DNA of 64,000 bases from the NCBI RefSeq assembly GCF_000379665.1, contig NZ_KB903367.1, positions 1 through 64,000 of the forward strand, given 5' to 3'. Positions 25,542 through 33,865 of this stretch are shown piece after piece. The notes under the pieces were generated by a model, which was not told the origin of the DNA, made no database searches, and worked only from the letters and a program-made list of their open reading frames with translations. The first letter of the stretch is position 1, and each line of letters opens with the position of its first letter. Origin of the DNA: Butyricimonas synergistica DSM 23225. GTDB taxonomy: Bacteria; Bacteroidota; Bacteroidia; Bacteroidales; Marinifilaceae. Made by a program: the position numbers and the translations under genes.

Positions 25542-26903
25542 TCAGATGAGATTCTCGAGTTTATTCAACGAACGGGCGATTTCCCGGTCGGAGAGTTCGA
25601 AGTTCTGCAAGTTGCCTCCCAGGTATTGCTCGTAGGCGAACAGATCGATCATGCCGTGTCCGGATAGGTTGAATAGAATGGTCTTGGCTTTCCCTTCTTC
25701 CTTGGCTATCTTGGCTTCCCGGATAGCTTGGGCTATGGCATGGGTAGATTCCGGGGCGGGGATGATTCCCTCGGTTTTAGCGAACAGGATGCCAGCCTCG
25801 AAGGTTTCCAGTTGCGGGATAGCCACGGCTTCCATGAGTCGGTCTTTTAGCAATTGGCTGACCAGTACGCCTGCCCCGTGGTAGCGTAAGCCTCCCGCGT
25901 GAATGCTTGCTGGCTGGAAGTCGTGTCCCAGCGTGTACATGGGGAGCAGCGGGGTGAGTCCTACTGTGTCGCCAAAGTCATACTGGAATTGTCCCCGCGT
26001 AAGTTTTGGGCAGGATTGCGGTTCCACGGCAATAACCCGCGTGTGTTTGCCTCCTTTCAGGTTGCGGCGGATAAACGGGAAGCTGATTCCGGCGAAGTTT
26101 GATCCGCCGCCGAAGCAACCGATCACGATATCCGGCTCGTCTCCTGCTTTTTCCATTTGTAGGAGGGCTTCTTCCCCGATGATGGTTTGGTGTAGCAACA
26201 CGTGGTTCAGCACGCTACCCAGCGAGTAGTTCGTGAACGGGTCTTGTGCCGCCAATTCTACAGCCTCGGAAATAGCGATTCCTAAACTTCCGGGGGAGTC
26301 GGGGTGCTCGCTCAGGATTTTTCTTCCGGCAGCCGTGAGATTGCTCGGGGAGGGGATAACGTCGGCCCCCCATGTGTTCATCATCAGTTTGCGGTAAGGT
26401 TTCTGGTTGTAGCTGACTTTCACCATGAAGACTTTCAGGTCTAGCCCGAAATGCTGACAGGCAAAGCTAAGTGCCGTACCCCATTGTCCCCCTCCGGTTT
26501 CTGTGGTGATTCGTTTGATACCTTGTTTATAATTATAATAAGCTTGGGCGATAGCCGTGTTGGGCTTGTGTGAACCTGCCGGGCTGGTGCCCTCGTTTTT
26601 GAAATAAATCTTTGCCGGGGTATCGAGTGCTTTCTCTAACGCATATGCCCGCACGAGAGGGGTAGACCTCCATATCTTGTACAAATCTTGCACTTCGTCG
26701 GGAATTTCGATGTAGCGTTCCATGGAAAACTCTTGTTTTGCCAGTTCTTCGGCGAACAGCGGGTAGAGGTCTTCCGGTTTCAACGCTTGTTTCGTGCCCG
26801 GGTGGAGCGGCGGCAGGGGCTTGTTTGGCATATCTGCCGCAATGTTATACCATGTTGTCGGCATTTCTTGCTCCGTGAGCAAAATTTTCTTGATCTGTTT
26901 CAT
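25542..26903 (-). CDS. trpB2: tryptophan synthase beta-like protein TrpB2
   Basis: 453 residues, about 50 longer than TrpB1, as expected for the TrpB2 branch. PLP lysine in GSHKPNTA near 111, substrate/PLP loop TETGGGQWG near 134, phosphate loop GCFGGGSNF. TrpB2 condenses indole (or a related substrate) with serine. No trpA or other trp genes adjoin, so it stands alone; the Trp-codon leader immediately upstream shows the gene is tied to tryptophan supply. Confidence 0.93.
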   Translation of the reverse strand: MKQIKKILLTEQEMPTTWYNIAADMPNKPLPPLHPGTKQALKPEDLYPLFAEELAKQEFSMERYIEIPDEVQDLYKIWRSTPLVRAYALEKALDTPAKIYFKNEGTSPAGSHKPNTAIAQAYYNYKQGIKRITTETGGGQWGTALSFACQHFGLDLKVFMVKVSYNQKPYRKLMMNTWGADVIPSPSNLTAAGRKILSEHPDSPGSLGIAISEAVELAAQDPFTNYSLGSVLNHVLLHQTIIGEEALLQMEKAGDEPDIVIGCFGGGSNFAGISFPFIRRNLKGGKHTRVIAVEPQSCPKLTRGQFQYDFGDTVGLTPLLPMYTLGHDFQPASIHAGGLRYHGAGVLVSQLLKDRLMEAVAIPQLETFEAGILFAKTEGIIPAPESTHAIAQAIREAKIAKEEGKAKTILFNLSGHGMIDLFAYEQYLGGNLQNFELSDREIARSLNKLENLI

Positions 26904-26924
26904 GTTTTTTGATTTAATGGTGAA

Positions 26925-27013
26925 TAAAAAAGAGAGAGCCTATTGTCAGTAAACAATAGGCTCTCTCTATATTTTCAATTATGCAATACAATCACATAAC
27001 CTCATTGTTTACT
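26925..27013 (-). promoter_or_regulatory. tryptophan transcription attenuator of trpB2
   Basis: Terminator stem agagagagcctattgt / acaataggctctctct (26931-26968) followed by a T run, ending 22 nt before the trpB2 ATG. Its 5' arm and loop (attgtttact, 26948-26957 on the reference strand) are exactly complementary to agtaaacaat at the end of the leader peptide ORF (27004-27013), with cct/agg extending the pairing. A ribosome held at the Trp codons leaves that segment free to form the antiterminator; one that reaches the stop codon covers it and lets the terminator form. This corresponds to the Bacteroid-trp leader class known in Rfam. Confidence 0.88.
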
Positions 27014-27070
27014 ATGAAGTTTAAAGAGGTGCCACCACCACGTAAGGGCTATGTGTTGATAGTATATCAT
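27002..27070 (-). CDS. trp leader peptide (22 aa, three consecutive Trp)
   Basis: ATG at 27070, stop TGA at 27002-27004, 22 codons. Residues 11-13 are Trp-Trp-Trp (27032-27040), followed by HLFKLHSKQ. The last codons overlap the antiterminator strand. Three tandem Trp codons in a 22-codon ORF immediately before a Trp enzyme gene is not expected by chance. Confidence 0.88.
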   Translation of the reverse strand: MIYYQHIALTWWWHLFKLHSKQ

Positions 27071-27093
27071 GTCTTTTTTGTCTTTTGTGGCTA

Positions 27094-27125
27094 CAAAACT
27101 AACCATTGATTTTCTTTTTTCCAAA
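27094..27125 (-). promoter_or_regulatory. promoter of the trp leader
   Basis: Minus strand -7 box TAGTTTTG (27094-27101) and -33 box TTTG (27122-27125) separated by 20 bp, an excellent match to the Bacteroidota consensus TTTG-N19-21-TAnnTTTG. Predicted start is 15-20 nt before the leader peptide ATG. Confidence 0.8.
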
Positions 27126-27209
27126 TCCGAAATAAGAAATAATGTTGTTAGATATTAATTCAGGCAAGAAAATTGCGTTCGACTTTCGTCGTTTGTGGAA
27201 TTAATTGCT

Positions 27210-27217
27210 TACATTTG
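27210..27217 (+). promoter_or_regulatory. -7 promoter box TACATTTG of the small RNA
   Basis: Perfect TAnnTTTG with a weak TTCG about 21 bp upstream. It would start transcription almost exactly at the base of the long helix beginning at 27222. Confidence 0.55.
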
Positions 27218-27220
27218 CAG

Positions 27221-27397
27221 CATCCCACTCGAATTAAGATAAAAGAACGTGTATTGCGCGGAAGAGATTGCCTCCGGCGTGCGATGCACGTATTAAATTC
27301 GGAGTGGGATCTTAGTTTAATAGAGTCCGGAGGCATTTCTTTTGTGAGTTTTAACGTGTTACATAAGATATTGTTATGATTTCCGTAACAATTTTTT
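27221..27397 (+). ncRNA. structured small RNA, 6S-like shape
   Basis: About 177 nt, no ORF. Outer helix atcccactc..gaatt (27222-27235) with aattc..ggagtgggat (27296-27310), an internal loop gataaaaga on one side, an inner helix acgtgtattgcgc (27247-27259) with gcgtgcgatgcacgt (27277-27291). The apical tract tgcctccgg (27269-27277) is perfectly complementary to ccggaggca at 27327-27335, so a pseudoknot or alternative fold is possible. A terminator attgttatg/cgtaacaat plus T run ends it at 27370-27397. Rod with bubble suggests 6S RNA (Rfam has a 6S-Flavo family for this phylum), but I cannot confirm identity. Confidence 0.5.
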
Positions 27398-27415
27398 GAA
27401 AATTCTAAATTTGTC

Positions 27416-27447
27416 AAGGTGGGGCCGTGATGGTGACCCACCTTTTT
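27416..27447 (+). terminator. second terminator downstream of the small RNA
   Basis: Stem aaggtggg / cccacctt with T run. Could be the actual end of the RNA or a backup. From 27448 to 27540 only a short in-frame relic without start codon is visible (ends with TAA near 27539). Confidence 0.7.
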
Positions 27448-27540
27448 GTAACATGCTGTCAATTATAATGAAAACCAACAACCGGCAGGTGCTGTCATCG
27501 AGGAGTCGGAAGTAGTCGTGGAGGTTGATAGTATTAATTA

Positions 27541-27572
27541 AAAACAAACACCCCGGTAAGGGGTGTTTGTTT
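27541..27572 (-). terminator. terminator of the phosphofructokinase gene
   Basis: Stem aaacaaacacccc / ggggtgtttgttt immediately abutting the stop codon; T run on either strand. Confidence 0.8.
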
Positions 27573-28763
27573 TTATAATATCATTTGTGGCATGAATTCG
27601 AAACTGTTGTATTTCGGTCGGAGCCTTTCTGTGTGATAAAATTTCTGAACATCAACCAGCTTTTTACTGCTAGTCACGATTTCAATCGGGGCGTTGTCAT
27701 AGCGTCCGTTACGAAGGATGACCAAGCGTCCGTGTAGTCCTTTATTTATAAGGTCAAGGGCTAAATTCCCGTATGCCATGGGGACGATGGAGTCGAGGGC
27801 ATCGGGATCGCCGCAGCGCACGAGATAGCCTAATTTTTGAGTGATGGTGTTGATTACCTGCCCGTGGTTGAATTGCGGGGTAAGGTTTTTCAATTGTTCG
27901 GCAATCATGTTACCGATACCCCCGAGTTTTTTGTGCCCGAACATATCAGTTTCTTCGCTTTGGAAGATCATGTTGCCCCCGGAGAAGGTAGCTCCTTCTG
28001 ACACGAGGACTACCGAATATTTACTCGGGTTCGTGAAGCGGTCTTCGCAGAGTAGTTCTGTCAGGCGTTCAATGTTGAACTCGTATTCCGGGATCATGCA
28101 ACGGTTGGCTGCTCCTGCCAACGTGGGCAGCATGGCAGTGAAACCGGCATAGCGACCGAAGACTTCCAGAACGAGGATGCGTTCATGAGACCCGGCAGAG
28201 GTGCGCAAATCGTGCGTGAGCGCAATCGTCCTGGTGATACAGGTACTGAACCCGATACAATAATCTGTTCCCGGCACGTCGTTATCCATCGTTTTGGGAA
28301 TGGCGACCACCTTGACGCTTTCCTGGCTCAGGCGGACAGCGTAACTCAACGTGTCGTCGCCCCCGATCGGAATTAAATAGTCGATGCCCATGAACTCGAG
28401 ATTTTTAAGAACTTCGGGTGTTAGGTCGTTGATGTCATCCGTGTATTTGTCTTGCAAGTGCTTGGGGACATTAGCTCTAGGTACATGGGACGCTCGAGTC
28501 CTTGATGTGTGAAGGAACGTGCCTCCGGTGCGCCCGGCTTTGTTCACGATTTCTTCGGTTAGCTCGAAAAAGTTATTCGAGTTGTCGTATTCGGGGTCCC
28601 GCACGATGTCAATCAGACCACCCCAGCCTCTTCGTATCCCGATAACCTTGTAACCTTCGCGTAAGGCTCTGATAGTCACTGCCCGTATGGCGGGATTTAA
28701 ACCGGGAACATCTCCTCCTCCGGTGAGTATTCCTATGATTCCTCTTGTTTTTTGTGGTATCAT
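27573..28763 (-). CDS. pfp: 6-phosphofructokinase, probably diphosphate-dependent
   Basis: 396 residues. TGGGDVPGLNPAIRA at the N-terminus, phosphoryl-donor motif GGDDTL and catalytic motif PKTMDNDVPGTD. In the PFK family, GGDD (with Asp in place of Gly) and the Lys of PKTxDND mark enzymes that use pyrophosphate rather than ATP; this is family knowledge applied to the visible residues. Makes fructose 1,6-bisphosphate reversibly. Monocistronic. Confidence 0.9.
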   Translation of the reverse strand: MIPQKTRGIIGILTGGGDVPGLNPAIRAVTIRALREGYKVIGIRRGWGGLIDIVRDPEYDNSNNFFELTEEIVNKAGRTGGTFLHTSRTRASHVPRANVPKHLQDKYTDDINDLTPEVLKNLEFMGIDYLIPIGGDDTLSYAVRLSQESVKVVAIPKTMDNDVPGTDYCIGFSTCITRTIALTHDLRTSAGSHERILVLEVFGRYAGFTAMLPTLAGAANRCMIPEYEFNIERLTELLCEDRFTNPSKYSVVLVSEGATFSGGNMIFQSEETDMFGHKKLGGIGNMIAEQLKNLTPQFNHGQVINTITQKLGYLVRCGDPDALDSIVPMAYGNLALDLINKGLHGRLVILRNGRYDNAPIEIVTSSKKLVDVQKFYHTERLRPKYNSFEFMPQMIL

Positions 28764-28848
28764 AATTGTAGTAGCTTTATGTTAGTAAAATCGAACTAAT
28801 ATACATGAAATTATTTAATTAATACGTTAATTTCGTTATTAAAGTGAC

Positions 28849-28856
28849 TATATTTG
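28849..28856 (+). promoter_or_regulatory. -7 promoter box TATATTTG
   Basis: Perfect TAnnTTTG 36 bp before the glycosyltransferase ATG at 28893. Confidence 0.55.
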
Positions 28857-28892
28857 TCCGTTTTTTATCGAGAAAACATATTATTATTTGAA

Positions 28893-30023
28893 ATGGAGAG
28901 TTTGCAAGTATTTTGGGAAGAATCGGGAATGTTGAAGTATTGGGCAATACTATTGCTCATGTTGTTATGCGTTTATATGTACCTGATGATCCGGCGGGTT
29001 GTTATCGTGTACCGGGGAGGGAAACCGCTTGATAAGCCGGAGCAGGAAGGCGTGTCTGTCATTATTACCGCCCATAATAACGCGGAGGCATTGCGGAGGA
29101 ATCTGCCTAGTTTCCTGATGCAGGCGTATGATAAATTCGAGGTTATCGTGGTTGACGAGTGTTCCGAGGACGACACGCAGGACGTGTTGGCAGAGATTCA
29201 GAAGGATTATCCACAATTAAGGAGTACGCGTATTTATCCTGACACGAAATTTCGTTTCACGAAAAAACTGGCAATAAATATTGGGGTGCTTGCCGCAAAA
29301 TACGACATTCTGTTGTTTTCAGAGATAAATTGCAGGCCTGCCACGATGCATTGGGTAAAGACCATGCAAGCTTGTTTCGATAAAAACACCGCGGCGGTTG
29401 TAGGTTATGCAAATTACGAACCGGAGGAACATTTGGTTGCTACATGGCGTGCTTTTCGTTTTCTTCGTTTCCTGGAAATGATGGTTTTGGTGAAAAATAA
29501 AAAATATATTTTCGGGGATGGATGTAACATGGCTTACCGAAAATCGTATTACATCAGTAATCGAGGGTTTGCGAAGAACTCTCAGTCGTATTTGGGATAC
29601 GATAACGATATGGTTAGGGAATTATCGAAGTTTGGAAAAATAAAAATGACAAAAATCCCGGACACATACGTGATAATTGATAAAAGTGACAAAAAAGGAG
29701 ACGTAAACGAAATATCATATTATTATGCTAGCAAGATGAGATTGACAATGACGGAGAGATTAGGGACAGATAAAGGTATGATAGTGCGTTTGTTATTTTA
29801 TGCACTTGCTATTTATTTAGTTATCATGGGTCTATATCCGATATATATATTCGCGATAGTGGCTGTGGCATTTTTAACAGACTTTATATTGTTAAATATT
29901 TGCGCTATTTGTCTGAAACAAAAAAAATTATTCCTAACTTCGTTTATTATTAGCACTATCGGTTTCGTTTATCGATGGTATTGGAATGGATACTCATTTT
30001 TTAATAGGAGGAAATGGAGCTAA
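28893..30023 (+). CDS. membrane GT2-family glycosyltransferase
   Basis: 376 residues from MESLQVFWEE at 28893 (the TTG at 28854 lies inside the promoter box and is rejected). N-terminal helix LKYWAILLLMLLCVYMYLM, GT-A domain with SVIITAHNNAEALRRNLPSFLMQ and VIVVDECSEDDT, and three C-terminal helices. The usual DxD is not obvious (LLFSEINCRPAT occupies that place). Overlaps the downstream sigma factor gene by 10 bp. Conserved pairing with that gene suggests an envelope role; acceptor unknown. Confidence 0.85.
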   Translation: MESLQVFWEESGMLKYWAILLLMLLCVYMYLMIRRVVIVYRGGKPLDKPEQEGVSVIITAHNNAEALRRNLPSFLMQAYDKFEVIVVDECSEDDTQDVLAEIQKDYPQLRSTRIYPDTKFRFTKKLAINIGVLAAKYDILLFSEINCRPATMHWVKTMQACFDKNTAAVVGYANYEPEEHLVATWRAFRFLRFLEMMVLVKNKKYIFGDGCNMAYRKSYYISNRGFAKNSQSYLGYDNDMVRELSKFGKIKMTKIPDTYVIIDKSDKKGDVNEISYYYASKMRLTMTERLGTDKGMIVRLLFYALAIYLVIMGLYPIYIFAIVAVAFLTDFILLNICAICLKQKKLFLTSFIISTIGFVYRWYWNGYSFFNRRKWS

Positions 30024-30634
30024 CAAACAACTTGTCAGAGAAAGCCCTCTACGATTACAAGATCGTGAAAAGGGCTATTACGGGAGATGAAAAAGCCTAT
30101 GCCGAGTTATTTAAAAGGTATAAGGATTCAGTATATTTTATGATACTGAAGATGGTAAATAATAGGACAGACGCAGAGGATTTGATGTTCGAAGCTTTCG
30201 AGAAGGCTTTCGGGAGTTTGAATTACTATTCTCCTCAATTCGCATTTAGTACTTGGTTGTTTAAAATCGCCTCCAACAACACGATTGATTTTATCCGGAA
30301 GAAGAAAGCAAAGATTGTTTCCTTGGATAAGGATGACATCAATCCGGATGATCGCGGCTATATTAATAGTATTCCGGCTGACGTGTTGACTCCGGAGGAG
30401 GAAACGATTCGCAACCAAAGGGCGGAGTTCATGAGAGAGAAAGTTGCCATGTTGAAAGGGCGCTATCGTAAGTTGATTGAATTGCGTTATTTTGAGGAAT
30501 ATTCTTACGAGGAGATCGCTCAGGAGCTGGGGATTCCGTTAGGGACTGTGAAAGCTCAATTGTTTCGGGCTAGAGAGTTGTTGCTGAATATTTTACAGAA
30601 CACCGAGATAGCCAGAGAAAATGAGAGAGCGTAG
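30014..30634 (+). CDS. ECF-type RNA polymerase sigma factor
   Basis: 206 residues. Region 2 RYKDSVYFMILKMVNNRTDAEDLMFEAFEKAFG and FSTWLFKIASNNTIDFIRKKK; region 4 MREKVAMLKGRYRKLIELRYFEEYSYEEIAQELGIPLGTVKAQLFRARELL. No anti-sigma gene adjoins. Overlaps genes on both sides (10 bp with the glycosyltransferase, 14 bp with the next), so this is a tight three-gene operon, unlike the FecR-linked sigma gene at 49313. Confidence 0.9.
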   Translation: MELTNNLSEKALYDYKIVKRAITGDEKAYAELFKRYKDSVYFMILKMVNNRTDAEDLMFEAFEKAFGSLNYYSPQFAFSTWLFKIASNNTIDFIRKKKAKIVSLDKDDINPDDRGYINSIPADVLTPEEETIRNQRAEFMREKVAMLKGRYRKLIELRYFEEYSYEEIAQELGIPLGTVKAQLFRARELLLNILQNTEIARENERA

Positions 30635-31295
30635 TCTTCTTATTCTTTTGATCTTTTTATGTTTGGGTTTACGGGGACAAAACACGAGTGACAAGAGTAT
30701 ATTTCTGACAGGCGTGATTTGTGACCGTGACAGTGTGCAGCCTTTGCCCGAGGCGGTCTATCGTTTGGGGCAGGCAGTTCGGGGGGTAGATAAACAAGGG
30801 CGCTTCTCCGTGCACGTGAAAGTCGGTGACACTCTATACTTCTCGCATATCGGTTTCGAGAGTGTAAGGGTTGTCGTATCCGACACGTTGAAAAAAGACG
30901 ATTATCTCCTGGGAATTTTTATGGTACGAGATACGATAGAATTGGCGGAAGTCATGGTATTGCCTCGTTTTTTCATGGAGGAATTCAAGATGGACGCCAA
31001 CTTGATAAATGCCCGTAATAATATGAATCAGGCAGTTCATGCCGCATCTCGTCCCGTGAAAGAGATGGATCGGGAAATGAACCAGAAAATGGTAATCAAT
31101 GATTTCGCCCGTCGGGTGGAGATGAAGGGCATGGTCGACGTGAAGTTGGGTGTCGGTACAAATACGCTTACCGCGTTGCAGGGCTTGATGCGGGCACGCC
31201 GTATGGCGGACAAAGGCAAAGTGATAAGAACAGAGGAAATTGACCTGTTAAAGAAAATTTTTTATATAGAAAAAAGAGAAAAATCGGATAACTAA
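30621..31295 (+). CDS. exported protein with carboxypeptidase-regulatory-like domain
   Basis: 224 residues. Signal peptide RSLLILLIFLCLGLRGQ, then a beta domain (TGVICDRDSVQPLPEAVYRLGQAVRGVDKQGRF and GDTLYFSHIGFESVRV) of the CarboxypepD_reg-like type that precedes many TonB receptors, and a helical C-terminal half. Likely periplasmic or outer membrane associated. Third gene of the glycosyltransferase-sigma operon. Function unknown. Confidence 0.8.
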   Translation: MRERSLLILLIFLCLGLRGQNTSDKSIFLTGVICDRDSVQPLPEAVYRLGQAVRGVDKQGRFSVHVKVGDTLYFSHIGFESVRVVVSDTLKKDDYLLGIFMVRDTIELAEVMVLPRFFMEEFKMDANLINARNNMNQAVHAASRPVKEMDREMNQKMVINDFARRVEMKGMVDVKLGVGTNTLTALQGLMRARRMADKGKVIRTEEIDLLKKIFYIEKREKSDN

Positions 31296-31385
31296 AAGAA
31301 GAAAGATTATCTTTGTATTCGAAACAAGCCACGTGTGGGCAAAGTTTTCAGTGAATCGATTTATTAATATCAAAGTTACGTTTTT

Positions 31386-31979
31386 ATGAAGAATTTGTCG
31401 ATAGGATTAAATGTGTTATTGCTGATTGCTGTAATCGTTTTGTATATATTACATTTCTCCGGGAATGGTAAGAGTACGGGCAGTCAAGACGGAGTTGCAA
31501 CTGTGAATGCAGAGGCAAAAATAGTCTACATTAACATGGACACTTTGCTCAATAATTATACTCAATCAAGGGAGTTGAACGAGGCGTTTTTGAAGAAATT
31601 GGAAGCGAATCGTACTGAATTGAATGTGAAGGCAAAGAATCTTGATCGGGAAGTGGCTGATTTCCAACGCAGAGTGGAGAATAATGGATTCCTTACCCGT
31701 GAAAGAGCAGAACAGGCTCAAACCGAGTTGTTGATTAAACAACAAAACCTGCAAAAACTCCAACAGGAGATGAGCGAGAATGCCCAACGGGAACAAATGG
31801 AAATCAATCGTAAATTGTACGATGCCATCACGGACTTCCTTACCGATTATAATAAATCACGGGGCTATGAGTTGATCCTGAGCACAACGTTAGGTGGTAA
31901 CGTGTTGTTTGCCCAAAAAGGGTTTGACATTACCAACGAGGTTGTAAACTTATTGAATGCCCAATACCCGAAAAAATAG
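31386..31979 (+). CDS. OmpH/Skp-like periplasmic chaperone
   Basis: 197 residues. Single N-terminal hydrophobic segment (LSIGLNVLLLIAVIVLYILHF), then AKIVYINMDTLLNNY, the conserved OmpH start, followed by a long coiled coil (about 70-140) rich in Q/E/K and a C-terminal strand YELILSTTLGGNVLFAQ. Skp family proteins hold outer-membrane proteins in the periplasm. A TATCTTTG -7 box lies at 31308-31315. Confidence 0.88.
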   Translation: MKNLSIGLNVLLLIAVIVLYILHFSGNGKSTGSQDGVATVNAEAKIVYINMDTLLNNYTQSRELNEAFLKKLEANRTELNVKAKNLDREVADFQRRVENNGFLTRERAEQAQTELLIKQQNLQKLQQEMSENAQREQMEINRKLYDAITDFLTDYNKSRGYELILSTTLGGNVLFAQKGFDITNEVVNLLNAQYPKK

Positions 31980-31997
31980 GCAGAAAAATATACAGGG

Positions 31998-32025
31998 AAA
32001 GGCTGAGCAATCAGCCTTTTCTTTT
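31998..32025 (+). terminator. ompH terminator
   Basis: aaaggctga-gcaa-tcagccttt followed by a T-rich run. Confidence 0.85.
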
Positions 32026-32040
32026 ATCATATAACAGAAG

Positions 32041-32421
32041 ATGAACTTTAAATACACGGTAGATATTGCAGCAGACCCGGAGGAAGTGTTCACGGCGTTG
32101 ACCAATCCTTTCCAGATAGAAATATGGAGTGGTTATCCTGCAGAAATGAAAGCGGAGGAAGGATTTGTTTTTTCCTTGTGGGAAGGTGATATATGCGGGG
32201 TGAACTTGGAAGTAAAGCCCAATCGTTTGCTGGTGCAAGAATGGTTCTTTGGCGAGACGGAGGAGCGTTCCATCGTGACCTTGAAATTGAAAAAAGAGGG
32301 ATCGCAGACCCGGGTGGAGCTGGAGCACACGAATATTCCGGACGATGTATTCGAGGAGATCGTGGAAGGGTGGAAAGAATACTACTTGGGCTCTATAAAG
32401 GGGATGCTGGAAATGTACTAA
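32041..32421 (+). CDS. SRPBCC (AHSA1-like) domain protein
   Basis: 126 residues: FKYTVDIAADPEEVFTALTNPFQIEIWSG at the start and GWKEYYLGSIKGMLEMY at the end frame a single START/SRPBCC ligand-binding fold. Alone between terminator and the next promoter. Ligand unknown. Confidence 0.82.
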   Translation: MNFKYTVDIAADPEEVFTALTNPFQIEIWSGYPAEMKAEEGFVFSLWEGDICGVNLEVKPNRLLVQEWFFGETEERSIVTLKLKKEGSQTRVELEHTNIPDDVFEEIVEGWKEYYLGSIKGMLEMY

Positions 32422-32466
32422 GTGTAAATCAGTAAAAATACGGATTATACATTCGACTTCCGATCG

Positions 32467-32474
32467 TAACTTTG
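32467..32474 (+). promoter_or_regulatory. -7 promoter box TAACTTTG
   Basis: Perfect TAnnTTTG 35 bp before the start codon at 32510. Confidence 0.55.
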
Positions 32475-32509
32475 CCCGGTATATTATTCACTAATTAATA
32501 GATTTCCAC

Positions 32510-33757
32510 ATGAGCAAGTTAAAGATTTCGGAAGATTGGACTTCTACTATCGTCGGATGGTTTATCATCCTTTTGATCGTATTTCAATTGAAACCGCATT
32601 GGCCTTCATTCAGTTGGCCTGATGCCGATGCATTAATAAATAAAGTGTTTACCTTGGATAACGTGGGGCACGCTTTAATCGTCTTTTGCTTCATGTTTTT
32701 CATGGCATTACTGGCAGGATGTCTTGCCGGGAAAAAGTGGAAGACCGTTGCTGCGAGTTTTCCCGTGGTCTTCTTTCTGACCCTCTTGGCTATGGTGGTA
32801 GGGGGGAATAAGTTCTTGAAAGATTGGGGATTTGAAACCGTGATATTCAGTCTTTTGATTGGGCTTTTTATTAGTAATGTGTTTTCTATTCCCAAGTGGT
32901 TGAAAGAATCGCTCTCCTCTGAGTTGTTCGTGAAGATCGGTTTGGTACTATTGGGTACTTCCGTACTTTTCGACGATTTGTTGAAAGCCGGGGCGTTGGG
33001 GCTGATTCAGTCTTGCGTGGTGGTTTTCACTGTATGGAATTTTTGCTTCTGGCTGTGCCGCAAGATGAAGATTGATAAAGAGATGTCACTGATGCTTTCC
33101 AGTGCCGTGTCCATTTGTGGGGTTTCGGCTGCCGTGGCAACCGCTGGGGCAATAAAGGGTGATAAAACGAAACTTTCATACGTGGTATCCCTCGTGTTGG
33201 TGGTCGCCGTGCCGATGATCTTGATCATGCCCGGTTTGGCAAAGTTGATGGGGTTGCCGGAAGATATGGCGGGGGCTTGGATTGGGGGAACAATCGATAC
33301 AACAGGAGCCGTGGCAGCCACGGGAGCTATCTACGGAGAGGTCGCCTTGCAAACCAGTACGATCGTGAAGTTCTCGCAGAACGTGCTTTTGGGCGTTGCT
33401 GCTTTTTTAATCAGTATCTATTGGTCGTATTCGAAAAAGGATGTGGCAGAAGAGAAACCGACGTTGAAAGTAATTTGGTTGCGTTTTCCTAAATTCGTGT
33501 TAGGATTCGTTGCGGCTTCTCTCGTCTTCTCTTTTCTCGTGAGTCCGGAGGTCGTTTCGGAAGCAAAACCGATATTGAAAAATATACAGGGGATGTGGTT
33601 TGCTCTTGCTTTCATGTCAATCGGTTTGGAAACCGATTTCAAAAGTCTGATAACTTCCGAGAATCGCCGCTCCACGTATGCTTTCCTGGGTGCACAAGCT
33701 TTTAACGTGGTGTTCACGTTGTTCGTGGCTTGGATACTTTTCGGGCTTATTGCCTAG
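32510..33757 (+). CDS. YeiH/UPF0324 family putative sulfate exporter
   Basis: 415 residues with about ten to eleven membrane helices. Family landmarks: SSAVSICGVSAAVATAGAIKG, GGTIDTTGAVAATGAIYG, and the KFSQNVLLGVAAF segment. The YeiH family is named as a putative sulfate exporter; substrate in this organism is unknown. Monocistronic. Confidence 0.88.
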   Translation: MSKLKISEDWTSTIVGWFIILLIVFQLKPHWPSFSWPDADALINKVFTLDNVGHALIVFCFMFFMALLAGCLAGKKWKTVAASFPVVFFLTLLAMVVGGNKFLKDWGFETVIFSLLIGLFISNVFSIPKWLKESLSSELFVKIGLVLLGTSVLFDDLLKAGALGLIQSCVVVFTVWNFCFWLCRKMKIDKEMSLMLSSAVSICGVSAAVATAGAIKGDKTKLSYVVSLVLVVAVPMILIMPGLAKLMGLPEDMAGAWIGGTIDTTGAVAATGAIYGEVALQTSTIVKFSQNVLLGVAAFLISIYWSYSKKDVAEEKPTLKVIWLRFPKFVLGFVAASLVFSFLVSPEVVSEAKPILKNIQGMWFALAFMSIGLETDFKSLITSENRRSTYAFLGAQAFNVVFTLFVAWILFGLIA

Positions 33758-33768
33758 TCAGTTCGTGA

Positions 33769-33789
33769 AGTTTATAAACTTTATAAACT
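33769..33789. repeat. TTTATAAACT-type intergenic repeat
   Basis: Two tandem copies of gtttataaact, the same word as in the array at 11143-11194. Confidence 0.5.
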
Positions 33790-33797
33790 AAATATGA

Positions 33798-33826
33798 TTG
33801 GATTACCGATATTGTTTGTAATTTTG
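33798..33826 (+). promoter_or_regulatory. promoter of the transaldolase-like gene
   Basis: TTG at 33798-33800, 18-bp spacer, TAATTTTG at 33819-33826. Confidence 0.6.
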
Positions 33827-33865
33827 TCCATAATTTTTGAAGTTAAACGCAAAAAATAATAGAAG

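Noticed and set aside
27463-27540. Short frame reading ...NENQQPAGAVIEESEVVVEV...
   Set aside because: No start codon or supporting signal; possibly a relic, but too short to call.
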